Assembly: GCA_040904785.1 (NCBI GenBank)
Contig: JBBDSV010000015.1
Location: 1 to 51,882, forward strand
Direction: 5' to 3'
Length of the DNA stretch: 51,882 bases
DNA from: JBBDSV01 sp040904785
Lineage (GTDB): Bacteria > Actinomycetota > Nitriliruptoria > Nitriliruptorales > Nitriliruptoraceae
The notes below the pieces were generated by a model. It saw nothing but the letters and a program-made list of their open reading frames with translations, was not told where the DNA came from and searched no databases. The position numbers and the translations under genes are program-made. Of this stretch, positions 43,556 through 51,602 are shown piece by piece; within the stretch, counting starts at the first letter, position 1; each line of letters opens with the position of its first letter.

Positions 43556-43710
43556 CACATTCGCCCGATATCTCCCGATTTACGCCAGATTCACCGGCAT
43601 GACAACGAGGCGACAAAGCGCGCAAGAAATCGCGAAATGGCAGGAAACTCGCAGACATTCAGGACCCGGGTGCAGCGAATATCCGGCACGTCGCACGAAC
43701 GGGGAGGAAA
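43556..43710. other. Gene-free spacer upstream of the dcw promoter
   Basis: Part of the 359-bp gap between tetR and mraZ, which also holds the promoter, operator and leader. This part is less GC-rich than its surroundings. It contains CCCGATA and CCCGATT spaced by 10 bp (43564-43580), just upstream of the -35 box, but no recognisable gene or terminator. Confidence 0.4.
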
Positions 43711-43863
43711 GTGGTGGACGCGCAAGGGCACGCTGGCCTGTCAGAGGCACAAACGCAGAGTGACAACGCTCAGGTGACCCCGGGCCGATCAGGCGGTGGC
43801 GATATCCCCGACCTCGGCGGACCGGTCACCGCTGAGGTGCTCAAGCCCGCCAAACCACAGTGA
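43711..43863 (+). CDS. Possible small protein antisense to the end of tetR
   Basis: Starting at GTG with GGGGAGG only 3 nt upstream (7 nt upstream of a second GTG), a 50-codon frame runs rightward and ends at TGA 43861-43863. The product would be hydrophilic, Gly/Pro/Gln-rich, with no motif I recognise. Its last 75 bp are antisense to the tetR 3' end, where frame openness is partly imposed by that gene. No promoter is evident. The ribosome-site-like bases resemble the MraZ box (AAAGTGGTGG), so they may have another role. Confidence 0.2.
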   Translation: MVDAQGHAGLSEAQTQSDNAQVTPGRSGGGDIPDLGGPVTAEVLKPAKPQ

Positions 43864-44430
43864 CGCGAGCGTGCGCGTGACCACCTGACGGCGCACCGGG
43901 TCGTCGTGGACCATGCCGTGGGTGGCGTACCCCTCGACCATCGCCACCAGGGCTGAAGCGGCATCGTGGGGATCGTGCACGGTGTGGGCGAGCACCGGAC
44001 GAATTGCGCTCGCGACACGGGCGACATACTCGCGGCGCACATGCTGGAGTCGTTCAAAGAATTCGTGGTCGTGCGCGCTGGCCTCAAGCCAGACGCGGAT
44101 GACGGGCGCATGCGTCGCGAACACGTCCACGAATCGCCCGATGACCCGCTCGATCGTGCCTTCGACGTCCGAACCGACCCACGACTCCTCCGACACGCCC
44201 AGCAGCGCGTCGACGGTGTCGTCGATCAGGGCGTGGAGCGCGGCACCCTTGTTCGCGTAGTAGGTGTAGAACGTCCCGTGGCTCACGCCGGCCGCCGCCA
44301 CGATGTCTTCGACCCGAACGGTGACATACCCGTCGCGGACGAACACGTCTCTCGCCGCATGGGTCAGACGTGCGCGTGTGCGTTGGCCACGGGACGTTGG
44401 CCCGGACGATCCTTCGAAGGACATCGTCAC
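43789..44430 (-). CDS. TetR family transcriptional regulator
   Basis: One-component repressor of 213 aa. The N-terminal helix-turn-helix is typical (ARLTHAARDVFVRDGYVTVRVEDIVAAAGVSHGTFYTYYANKGAALHAL, residues about 20-68, cited in part). The C-terminal helical ligand domain carries no specific clue to ligand or target. It lies between the DUF3040 gene and mraZ, an unusual insertion into this conserved neighbourhood. No transporter or enzyme gene is paired with it, so its regulon is unknown. Two ATG starts (codons 1 and 3) are possible. Confidence 0.9.
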   Translation of the reverse strand: MTMSFEGSSGPTSRGQRTRARLTHAARDVFVRDGYVTVRVEDIVAAAGVSHGTFYTYYANKGAALHALIDDTVDALLGVSEESWVGSDVEGTIERVIGRFVDVFATHAPVIRVWLEASAHDHEFFERLQHVRREYVARVASAIRPVLAHTVHDPHDAASALVAMVEGYATHGMVHDDPVRRQVVTRTLASLWFGGLEHLSGDRSAEVGDIATA

Positions 44431-44461
44431 ACCATCGCCCGGTGGCTGATCGAGCGTGCCG

Positions 44462-44752
44462 TCACTCCCGTCGCGACGGCGGAGACGCGGCCGCCGACTC
44501 GGACGCAGCAGTCGCCGCGAGCACCACGGCTGCCAACAGCAACACCATGCCGATCGCGCCGAAGACGATCGAGAACGTCAAGGACACGACACCGATGACC
44601 CCGAGCACGGCAAGGACTCCGGCAAGTTGTCGACGCGTGCGCCGCGACATCCCCTGGCGACGCCGGGCGCGCGCGAAGAATCGCGGGTCGTCGTCGGCGA
44701 GCTGGCGCTCGATCTCGGCGAGGATCCGTTCCTCGTGCTCGGACAGCGGCAT
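44462..44752 (-). CDS. DUF3040 family membrane protein
   Basis: A 96-aa actinobacterial protein of unknown function. It begins MPLSEHEERILAEIERQL, the DUF3040 signature, followed by DDPRFFARAR, a basic region, and two hydrophobic segments (about 42-60 and 63-82). Genes of this family commonly lie just upstream of mraZ, so a role in envelope or division is often suspected but unproven. Here a tetR gene stands between it and mraZ. Confidence 0.88.
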   Translation of the reverse strand: MPLSEHEERILAEIERQLADDDPRFFARARRRQGMSRRTRRQLAGVLAVLGVIGVVSLTFSIVFGAIGMVLLLAAVVLAATAASESAAASPPSRRE

Positions 44753-44798
44753 TCGACGCTCCGGGTACGGCCACTTTGGAATGTACCGATCGCCGGCA

Positions 44799-44824
44799 GG
44801 TCACGCGATCCCGCGGCCGTGACC
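44799..44824 (-). terminator. Stem-loop after the nudix gene
   Basis: GGTCACG and CGTGACC pair over 7 bp around a 12-nt GC-rich loop, 1 nt beyond the nudix stop codon. There is no U-tract. It probably marks the end of the pyrG-nudix transcript or protects its 3' end. Confidence 0.4.
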
Positions 44825-44825
44825 G

Positions 44826-45401
44826 TCAGTCGGCAGCCGCACCGGCACGATGTGCGGCGGCGAGCAACACCCCGAGTGCCGTCTTGGCATCGACGAGTTC
44901 CCCTCCTCGTGCCCGTTCGACGAGATCGGCGAACGGGACGAGAACGATTTCCATGTCGGCCTCTTCGGCTTCTGCCACGAAACCGTCCGGTGCGGAGACC
45001 GACGTGACGTCCTCCGCCAGGAACACGTGGGTGCGCTCGGTCGACCAACCGGCCGAGTTGTAGAACGTCGTCAGCAACGTCAGCGAAGGCGCGTGCTGCT
45101 GCGCCTCTTCGGCGAGCTCGCGCACGGCGGCCTCGACAGGAGATTCTCCGGGTACGTCAAGGGTTCCCGCAGGGACTTCGAGCACGTACTCCTGGAATGG
45201 TTGACGGTACTGACGGAGCAGGACCACCTCGTCTCGGGACGTGATCGGCACGATGGCCACGGCGTCGTCGTGATCGACAACTTCGCGTTCGACGACGGCG
45301 CCGTCGGGCGTTCGAATGCGTTCGCGGCGCACGCGCGAGAAGCCAGCGTGCACCTGCTCGACGTCGAGCGTCTCGAACCAGGCCGTCGGTTCACCCGTCA
45401 T
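44826..45401 (-). CDS. Nudix hydrolase, ADP-ribose pyrophosphatase type
   Basis: Likely hydrolyses ADP-ribose or related nucleoside diphosphates to AMP and ribose 5-phosphate. The 191-aa protein has the family N-terminus (ERIRTPDGAVVEREVVDHDDAVAIVP), LRQYRQPFQEYVLEVPAGTL (family-typical), and a Nudix box from G79 through E86 to REL-EE (94-99). The box position usually occupied by Gly after EE is Gln (EEAQ), a mild deviation; the metal-binding Glu residues are intact. The start overlaps the pyrG stop by 4 nt; pyrG-nudix pairing is common in actinobacteria. Confidence 0.9.
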   Translation of the reverse strand: MTGEPTAWFETLDVEQVHAGFSRVRRERIRTPDGAVVEREVVDHDDAVAIVPITSRDEVVLLRQYRQPFQEYVLEVPAGTLDVPGESPVEAAVRELAEEAQQHAPSLTLLTTFYNSAGWSTERTHVFLAEDVTSVSAPDGFVAEAEEADMEIVLVPFADLVERARGGELVDAKTALGVLLAAAHRAGAAAD

Positions 45402-47152
45402 GCCGACCTCGCACCCTCAATCGCGGTGCGTGAGCCGATGATGTCGAACTCGGCGGCAACCGCGACTTCGGCGGCAGTCGGTTCGTCGAGTTCGACGGGC
45501 AGACGACCCGTTGCCTGACGGCGATGGTCCCAGGCCGCGCCGACAAATCCCGCGAAGAGCGGGTGTGGTCGGGTCGGGCGCGAACGCAGCTCAGGATGCG
45601 CCTGGGTCGCGACGAACCAGGGATGGTCGGCGAGTTCGATGAATTCGACGAGCATGCCGTCGGGCGAAAGCCCGGAGAGCACCAGCCCCGCGTCTTCAAG
45701 ACGCTGCCGATAGTCGTTGTTCACCTCGTAGCGATGCCGGTGTCGCTCGGTAATGCGTGGGGCATCGGCGTAGACCGCTCGTGTTCGGGTGTGCTCACGC
45801 AGATCGGCCGGATACGCGCCCAGCCGCATGGTCCCCCCGAGATCGGTGATCCCCCGCTGCTCCAACATCAAGTCGATAACGGGATCGGGCGTCGTCGGAT
45901 CGAACTCCGACGAGTTCGCCTCCTGCAGACCACAGACGTTTCGAGCAAATTCGACGACGGCCACTTGCAGGCCGAGGCAGAGCCCGAGAAACGGCACCCC
46001 GTGGGTTCGTGCGAACCTGACGGCGGCAATCTTGCCCTCGACGCCGCGTTCACCGAAACCGCCCGGGACGAGCACCGCGTCAACCCCGCCGAGGAGGTGT
46101 TGAACAGCATCGTCGGAGTCGTCAGAGCGCGCCGTCGCCAATTCGTCGGATGCGACCCAGCGAAGGTCGACATGTACTCCGTGGGCAATGCCTCCGTGAC
46201 GTAGCGCCTCGACCACCGACAGATATGCGTCGGGAAGGTCGACGTACTTGCCGACGATCGCAATCGTGACACGCTCGCGGGCAGCATGAACCTTCTCGAC
46301 GAGGTGTTCCCACTCGGTGAGGTCTGGTTCGACATCGGAGAGGTGAAGCCGATCGGCGACAACACGATCAAGGCCTTCGGCGCGCATGGCCAGCGGCACC
46401 TCGTACAACGATTGCTGGTCTACGGCCGAGATCACCGCCTCTTCGGCCACATCGCACTGCATCGCGACCTTGCGCTTGATGCCGTCATCGAGTTCGCGAT
46501 CACTTCGCAGGACAAGGACATCGGGTTGGATACCGATTGATCGCAGCTCACGAACCGAGTGTTGCGCCGGCTTGGTCTTCAGCTCGCCGGCCGCCGCGAT
46601 GAATGGCACGAGTGCGCAATGGACATACAGCAGATTTTCCCTGCCGACGTCATAGCGCAGCTGACGAATCGCCTCGAGAAAGGGCAGCCCCTCGATGTCG
46701 CCGACCGTGCCGCCGACTTCGGTGATCACGACATCCACGTCGTCTGCGACCGCGAGAATGCGCGATTTGATCTCGTCGGTGATATGGGGAATGACTTGCA
46801 CGGTCTTGCCGAGATAGTCGCCGCGGCGCTCCTTGTTGATCACCGACGACCAGATCTGGCCGGATGACACCGATGAACCGCGGTGAAGGTTCTCGTCGAT
46901 GAATCGTTCGTAGTGACCAAGATCGAGATCAGTTTCGCCGCCATCATCGGTGACGAAGACCTCGCCGTGTTCAAACGGATTCATCGTGCCCGGGTCGACG
47001 TTGAGGTACGGGTCGAGCTTGAGCAACGTGACACGCAGACCCCGCGCCTTGAGCAGCCGACCGAGCGACGCCGCGGTGATGCCCTTGCCGAGTGCGGAAG
47101 ACACGCCGCCCGTGACGAAGATGTGCTTGACCTCGCCGACTACGCGCGACAC
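45398..47152 (-). CDS. pyrG: CTP synthase
   Basis: Makes CTP from UTP, ATP and glutamine. The 584-aa protein has the N-terminal synthetase domain (FVTGGVSSALGKGITAASLG; KLDPYLNVDPGTMNPFEHGEVFVTDDGGE, cited in part) and a C-terminal class I glutaminase domain with GLCLGLQVAVVEFARN (nucleophile Cys) and the His-Glu pair in ATQAHPELRSRP. The start is GTG with AGGAGG about 6 nt upstream. It has its own promoter and a structured leader with two competing hairpins. The nudix gene follows with a 4-nt overlap. Confidence 0.97.
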   Translation of the reverse strand: MSRVVGEVKHIFVTGGVSSALGKGITAASLGRLLKARGLRVTLLKLDPYLNVDPGTMNPFEHGEVFVTDDGGETDLDLGHYERFIDENLHRGSSVSSGQIWSSVINKERRGDYLGKTVQVIPHITDEIKSRILAVADDVDVVITEVGGTVGDIEGLPFLEAIRQLRYDVGRENLLYVHCALVPFIAAAGELKTKPAQHSVRELRSIGIQPDVLVLRSDRELDDGIKRKVAMQCDVAEEAVISAVDQQSLYEVPLAMRAEGLDRVVADRLHLSDVEPDLTEWEHLVEKVHAARERVTIAIVGKYVDLPDAYLSVVEALRHGGIAHGVHVDLRWVASDELATARSDDSDDAVQHLLGGVDAVLVPGGFGERGVEGKIAAVRFARTHGVPFLGLCLGLQVAVVEFARNVCGLQEANSSEFDPTTPDPVIDLMLEQRGITDLGGTMRLGAYPADLREHTRTRAVYADAPRITERHRHRYEVNNDYRQRLEDAGLVLSGLSPDGMLVEFIELADHPWFVATQAHPELRSRPTRPHPLFAGFVGAAWDHRRQATGRLPVELDEPTAAEVAVAAEFDIIGSRTAIEGARSA

Positions 47153-47164
47153 CCGCTACCTCCT

Positions 47165-47191
47165 CGGTCCTCCGGACCGCAGGTGCGGCCC
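47165..47191 (-). promoter_or_regulatory. pyrG leader with two mutually exclusive hairpins
   Basis: In mRNA sense, GGGCCGCACCTGCGGTCC can fold into a 7-8-bp stem. CGGTCC-GGA-GGACCG can fold into a perfect 6-bp stem that ends 1 nt before the AGGAGG site. Both need the same six bases (47174-47179), so only one can form at a time, as in attenuators and riboswitch-like leaders. Which signal would choose between them is unknown. Confidence 0.45.
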
Positions 47192-47196
47192 GAACG

Positions 47197-47226
47197 ACCA
47201 TAGCGGTCGGACGACGGCTCGGCCAA
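47197..47226 (-). promoter_or_regulatory. Promoter of pyrG
   Basis: Leftward TTGGCC (47221-47226) and TATGGT (47197-47202) are 18 bp apart, a good SigA-type match. The start site would be near 47190, exactly at the 5' edge of the hairpin pair in the leader. Confidence 0.6.
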
Positions 47227-47255
47227 CGAACATCAGCGCGGCCGCCATTCGGTTC

Positions 47256-48038
47256 TTACGGCAGCGGATCGGGGCGCGGCGAATCCGGATCTCGCACCTC
47301 GATGTGCACGTGCGGTCGACGCGCCCCCGGAACATCGCGGTCGATGTGGCTCGCGAACGGCAGCAAACGCGCCGACGAGGCGACGGGGGTCTTGCCGGCG
47401 ACGACGCGATCTCCCGCGTTCACCTCGGCTCCCTCGACGTGCAGCATGACGAGGATCGCCGTCGACGAATCGTCCGGACGAATCTCGATGCGGGTGTCAC
47501 GGTGTCGCCCGTACAGCAGGTAGTCACGTACGTCGGCGACGACACCATCGACCGGTGAAACAACAGAATCGCCCACCTCCATCGCCACATCGACAGACGA
47601 CGTCGACGCGAACGGGCGACCGCGCGAACTGAGGACGAGATACCCCGGACGTTCACCGTCAACCGTCCGAATTGGGCGGGTCGGATTCCGATTGGCGAGC
47701 ATGCGTCCGACCGGTGTCAACGGTCGCGAATAGTCCGCCGACGCCTCGTGGAACCCGACAGCGAGCGGATGCTGGGACGGAACATGGAGGCGGACATCAC
47801 CCGACATTGCGAACAGGGGCGTGAGCTCGACCCGTTCATAGGCGACGTCGACCCAGTCCTGGCGTGACGGCGCGGCCGTCGCGTCCATCGCTCGTCCCGG
47901 CTCCTCAATCGGTGGCAGATCGACAGGACCCGGTGGTTCACCGAATACGTGGCCGACGACGAGCGCGCTGACTCCCGCAAGCATGATGACGGACGCTCGA
48001 TCGATGAGTCGACGCAGCGGACCCTTCGGTTGCCGCAT
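47256..48038 (-). CDS. Degenerate LytM/M23-type envelope protein
   Basis: From the ATG at 48038 it has 260 aa: a short basic N-terminus, a hydrophobic signal or anchor segment (about 14-32), a proline-rich stretch, and a C-terminal LytM-like beta domain (about 135-250). In M23 peptidases the zinc is held by HxxxD, then HxH. Here the second site survives (HVHIEV, His 243 and 245) and Asp 150 is present (SVDVAMEVGDSV), but the first His is Thr 146. It is therefore probably a non-catalytic LytM protein that regulates other hydrolases (EnvC-like), or merely a binding domain. The next gene downstream is pyrG; recN lies 53 bp upstream. No clear ribosome site supports the start. Confidence 0.72.
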   Translation of the reverse strand: MRQPKGPLRRLIDRASVIMLAGVSALVVGHVFGEPPGPVDLPPIEEPGRAMDATAAPSRQDWVDVAYERVELTPLFAMSGDVRLHVPSQHPLAVGFHEASADYSRPLTPVGRMLANRNPTRPIRTVDGERPGYLVLSSRGRPFASTSSVDVAMEVGDSVVSPVDGVVADVRDYLLYGRHRDTRIEIRPDDSSTAILVMLHVEGAEVNAGDRVVAGKTPVASSARLLPFASHIDRDVPGARRPHVHIEVRDPDSPRPDPLP

Positions 48039-48091
48039 CAACGCACGACGTCGCCGACGCCACCGCCGAGAACGGTCACTGTGTGCGTGCG

Positions 48092-49768
48092 TCAACTGGC
48101 GCGCCGGGCATGCGCGTGATCGAGGAGTGCCCGCGCGTGCTCCCAACTCTCTGCAGCCTCAGGATCACCACCGAGCATGCGCGACAGTTCGCCCACTCTG
48201 GCGTCGTCCTCAACGCGACGGCTGGTGGTCACCGTGCGACCTGCAGCGACGCCCTTCTCGACGACATGGTGAACATCGGCAAATGCCGCCAACTGTGCTA
48301 AGTGCGTCACACACAGCACCTGGCGACGTGCTGCACCGCGACCGCGCGCAAGCTGCGCGAGCTTCTCACCGACCTTCGTCGCGGTGACGCCACCAATTCC
48401 CGCATCGACCTCGTCGAAGACGAGGACTTGCGCGCCATCCACATCCGCAAGCGCGACTTCGACGGCGAGCGAGACACGGGATCGTTCTCCGCCCGACGCC
48501 GCGCTGGCCAAGTCGCGCGCCGGTTCGCCAGGGTTCGGCGCCAACAGAAACGCAATGCGATCGGCACCGTGAGCACCGAACGACGACGCTTCCTCGACGT
48601 CCACCGAGAACGCCGCGTGCGGCATGCCGAGGTCTGCGAGGTGGGTGCCCACAACATCAGCGAGCCGTTCGCCGGCCGCGACGCGCCCATGGTGCAACGT
48701 TTCGGCCAATTGCCCGAGCTCGGCCTCGAGTTCGGCGATCTGAGAATCAATCGACGTCTCATCGTGCTGCTCGCGCTCAAGCTCCTCGAGCCGCACCTGT
48801 GCGTCCTCGCGATACGCCAATACGTCGGCTAATTCGTCCCCGTACTTGCGCCGAAGATCGGCGACCGTGCGCTGTCGCTCGCCCAGCTCCTCCAGACGCG
48901 CGGGATCGGCCTCGATCGCATCGCCATAGCTGCGGAAATCAGCCGACAATTCCGCGACCTCGGCGACGAGGCCGTCAAGACGCTGCCGCAGCTCGCCGAG
49001 CAGCTCATCGTCGAAATCGAGGCGTCGAACGGCGTCGACCGCGCGACCGAGGACCTCGCCTGCCCCATCGCTGCCGAGTTCGGCGACGACCTGGGCAATC
49101 GCATGCTCAACCGCATCAGCATGCGCGAGTCGATCGATTTCGACGCCAATGTTGCCATCGACGTCGAGATCGATCCCGGCCGCATCAATCTCATCGACCT
49201 CGAACTGCAATCGATCGATGTCGCGGGCCCGTGCCTTGCCATCGTCGTGCAGCGACGCACGACGATCGCAGAGTTGCCGCCAACGTTCGTGAACCTCCCG
49301 GTACTGCGCGAGCGTGCGCGCGTGGACCTCACCAGCGAAACGGTCGAGCAAGTCGCGCTGCACCTCGGGACGACCCAACCGAACGTGCTCATGCTGCGCA
49401 TGCACATCGACAACATTTCCCAGCACTTCCTGCAGTGCGGCGATCGGCACGAGGCGACCATTCATCCGCGCACGCGACCGGCCGTTCGCCGGAATCTCCC
49501 GGGAGACGATCAGTGGGCCTGACGACGCATCGACCCAGTCCCCGGCGACTGCCGGTACGGGATCGATCACCGCTTCGATGACGGCTTCCTCGGCTCCGGC
49601 TCGGACGAGATCGGTATCCGCACGCGCACCGATCAGCAGCTGCATTGCCGTGACCAGCATGGTCTTGCCCGCGCCGGTCTCACCAGTGACGACCGTCAGA
49701 CCCGGCGCAAGCTGCAAGGACGCGTCTTCGAGGACGCCGAGCGCGCGGATGTGGAGTTCCTCGATCAC
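48092..49768 (-). CDS. recN: DNA repair protein RecN
   Basis: SMC-like ATPase that acts early in double-strand break repair and sister cohesion. The GTG at 49768 gives 558 aa, the usual RecN size; longer frames upstream are not conserved. Walker A is VTGETGAGKTML (29-36 core), two long coiled-coil arms span about 145-370, the ABC signature is ASGGERSRVSLAVE, and Walker B is VLVFDEVDAGIGG. It lies between nadK and the LytM-like gene, the conserved tlyA-nadK-recN order of actinobacteria. A 118-bp gap with a weak TAGTCT box separates it from nadK. No LexA site was recognised there. Confidence 0.95.
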   Translation of the reverse strand: MIEELHIRALGVLEDASLQLAPGLTVVTGETGAGKTMLVTAMQLLIGARADTDLVRAGAEEAVIEAVIDPVPAVAGDWVDASSGPLIVSREIPANGRSRARMNGRLVPIAALQEVLGNVVDVHAQHEHVRLGRPEVQRDLLDRFAGEVHARTLAQYREVHERWRQLCDRRASLHDDGKARARDIDRLQFEVDEIDAAGIDLDVDGNIGVEIDRLAHADAVEHAIAQVVAELGSDGAGEVLGRAVDAVRRLDFDDELLGELRQRLDGLVAEVAELSADFRSYGDAIEADPARLEELGERQRTVADLRRKYGDELADVLAYREDAQVRLEELEREQHDETSIDSQIAELEAELGQLAETLHHGRVAAGERLADVVGTHLADLGMPHAAFSVDVEEASSFGAHGADRIAFLLAPNPGEPARDLASAASGGERSRVSLAVEVALADVDGAQVLVFDEVDAGIGGVTATKVGEKLAQLARGRGAARRQVLCVTHLAQLAAFADVHHVVEKGVAAGRTVTTSRRVEDDARVGELSRMLGGDPEAAESWEHARALLDHAHARRAS

Positions 49769-49886
49769 GTGGCTCGTCCCGGGTCGGCGCGTGGTCGGGA
49801 GTGCGTGGCGGAGACTATCTTCCTGGTTGGGCACATCCGTGGAAGACCCGCGGTCATGTGGACGAAGCAAACGCGTTGCGCCACGT

Positions 49887-50768
49887 TCAGTTGAGTCCGA
49901 ACTTGCGCCGCACGAGGCCATAGAACTCCACGGGCGCAAGTCGCGCGATCGCAAGCGGCAACGAGCCTCCGCGAACGTGAACACGCGAACCCGCCGACAC
50001 CTCGAGCGGTTCACGTCCGTCGCACGACACAAGACCCGCAGGTTGTGATGGCAGGACATCAATGTCGATGCCCTCATCCGGCGACGCGACGACGGTGCGG
50101 TCAAAGAGCGAGTGCGGCGCGACCGGCACCACCAATGTGCCATTCACACGTGGCGACAGGATCGGGCCACCCGCAGACAGGGCGTAGGCCGTCGATCCAG
50201 TAGATGTGGCGACAACCAGCGCGTCCGCTGGTACGCGCGCGAACCACTGGCCGCCGATGTGGACGTCCATCAACAAGAGGCGCTGCCGCGCCGTCTTCTC
50301 CACCGAAACCTCGTTGAGCGCCCAGCCGATCGGATGATGATCGCCGTTGCCATCAACCCGAAAGGCTTCGAGCGTCGACCGGTGTTCGACGACGTACGCC
50401 CCACGCGCGACAGCATCGATCGCCTCGTCGAGCCCGTCGAGTTCGACTTCGGCCAAGAAGCCGAGCCGGCCGAGGTTGACGCCGAGGACCGGAATCTTGG
50501 CATCACGACACAAGTGCGCCGCTCGCAGAAAGGTGCCATCACCACCGAACGACAGCGCGAACCCGACGGTCGAACTGAAGTCGTCGGCTGCGACGACCGT
50601 CCCGATCTGTGCGAGTTCGTCCGACGTGTCATCTACGAGGTCGTCTTCGCCGATCACCACGACACTCTGGTTGGCGTCCCGCAGTGCTTGCGCAGCGCGA
50701 GCTGCAGCGCGACGCGACTCGTCGCGGCCCGCGTGAACGACTAGTCCGATCCGGCGAGTCTGGGTCAT
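49887..50768 (-). CDS. nadK: NAD kinase
   Basis: Phosphorylates NAD to NADP using ATP or polyphosphate. The 293-aa protein (ATG at 50768) has the catalytic GGDGTFLRA (75-83), NLGRLGFLAEV, WALNEVSVEK with the NAD-contacting Asn-Glu, TSTGSTAYALSAGGP and a C-terminal beta domain with CDGREPLEV. The start overlaps the tlyA stop by 4 nt. All family motifs are intact. Confidence 0.96.
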   Translation of the reverse strand: MTQTRRIGLVVHAGRDESRRAAARAAQALRDANQSVVVIGEDDLVDDTSDELAQIGTVVAADDFSSTVGFALSFGGDGTFLRAAHLCRDAKIPVLGVNLGRLGFLAEVELDGLDEAIDAVARGAYVVEHRSTLEAFRVDGNGDHHPIGWALNEVSVEKTARQRLLLMDVHIGGQWFARVPADALVVATSTGSTAYALSAGGPILSPRVNGTLVVPVAPHSLFDRTVVASPDEGIDIDVLPSQPAGLVSCDGREPLEVSAGSRVHVRGGSLPLAIARLAPVEFYGLVRRKFGLN

Positions 50769-51595
50769 GACTGCTCCGCAACAACACGGGTGATCCGCCG
50801 CATGAGCTGCGAACGCATTGGCGCGTCCGGCGCGCTCGGCCGCAGATGCATGAGGAACTCGACGTTGCCCTTCTGCCCTCGAATGGGCGACGCAACGACG
50901 TCGCGCGCAGACCATCCCGCGTCATCAGCAGCGGTCGCCACATCGGTCAACACACGACTCCACACGCCGGCGTCGCGAACGATGCCGCCCTTGCCGACAT
51001 CCTGCCGCCGCCCCTCGAATTGCGGCTTGACCAGCACGATCGCGTCGCAACCGCGATCGCTCGGTGAAAGCACGTGCAACATCGTCGCAAGCACGCTGGC
51101 AACCGAAATGAAGGACAGATCTGCGACGAGTAGATCGGGCGGGATCGGACCGACGACGTCCGGCGCGAGGTCGCGCACGTTGAACCGTTCGCGGAGCGTG
51201 ACACGCTCGTCGGTACGGATCCGTTCGTGCACCTGCCCGTAGCCGACGTCGACCGCGACCACGTGCGTCGCCCCGTGCTGGAGAAGGCAATCGGTGAATC
51301 CGCCTGCCGACACCCCGGCGTCGAGGCACCGCCGGCCCGAAGGGTCGACGGAGAAGTGCTCCAGCGCCGCATGAAGCTTGTCTCCCCCACGACTGACGTA
51401 TCGCCGCGGCGGTGCGGCGATGCTCAATGTCTGGCCGGCATGCACGAGCGTCGCCGACTTCAAGCCCGGAGCGCCGTCGACAGACACAAGACCAGACTCG
51501 ATCGCCATCTGCGCTTCCGCACGACTGGCCACGAGCTTGCGTCGAACGAGTTCCGCATCGAGCCGTCGTCGCACCGTGCTCACGACGCCGCCCAT
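50765..51595 (-). CDS. tlyA: TlyA family rRNA 2'-O-methyltransferase / hemolysin homologue
   Basis: In mycobacteria TlyA methylates ribose at 16S C1409 and 23S C1920, which permits capreomycin and viomycin binding. The protein has 276 aa: an N-terminal S4 RNA-binding domain (RRRLDAELVRRKLVASRAEAQMAIESG), then a FtsJ-like methyltransferase domain with the catalytic Lys in YVSRGGDKLHAAL, SAM loop DAGVSAGGFTDCLL, the Asp in VADLSFIS and Lys in LVKPQFEG. The start may be ATG 51595 or GTG 51583; the latter gives the closer match to family N-termini. It follows a 64-aa protein gene after 7 bp and overlaps nadK. Confidence 0.93.
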   Translation of the reverse strand: MGGVVSTVRRRLDAELVRRKLVASRAEAQMAIESGLVSVDGAPGLKSATLVHAGQTLSIAAPPRRYVSRGGDKLHAALEHFSVDPSGRRCLDAGVSAGGFTDCLLQHGATHVVAVDVGYGQVHERIRTDERVTLRERFNVRDLAPDVVGPIPPDLLVADLSFISVASVLATMLHVLSPSDRGCDAIVLVKPQFEGRRQDVGKGGIVRDAGVWSRVLTDVATAADDAGWSARDVVASPIRGQKGNVEFLMHLRPSAPDAPMRSQLMRRITRVVAEQS

Positions 51596-51602
51596 ACTTC
51601 CG

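Noticed and set aside
44771..44790. AAAGTGG match upstream of the DUF3040 gene as an MraZ site
   Set aside because: Single copy, not phased and not next to a recognisable promoter; expected by chance in this length.
48039..48146. Longer start for the LytM-like gene at 48146
   Set aside because: The extra 36 residues are a shadow of the recN 3' end and Arg-rich without family similarity; the ATG at 48038 directly precedes the basic and hydrophobic signal segment.
49769..49886. SOS (LexA) promoter before recN
   Set aside because: A TAGTCT box occurs, but no convincing -35 partner and no GAACN4GTTC-like operator could be seen in the gap.
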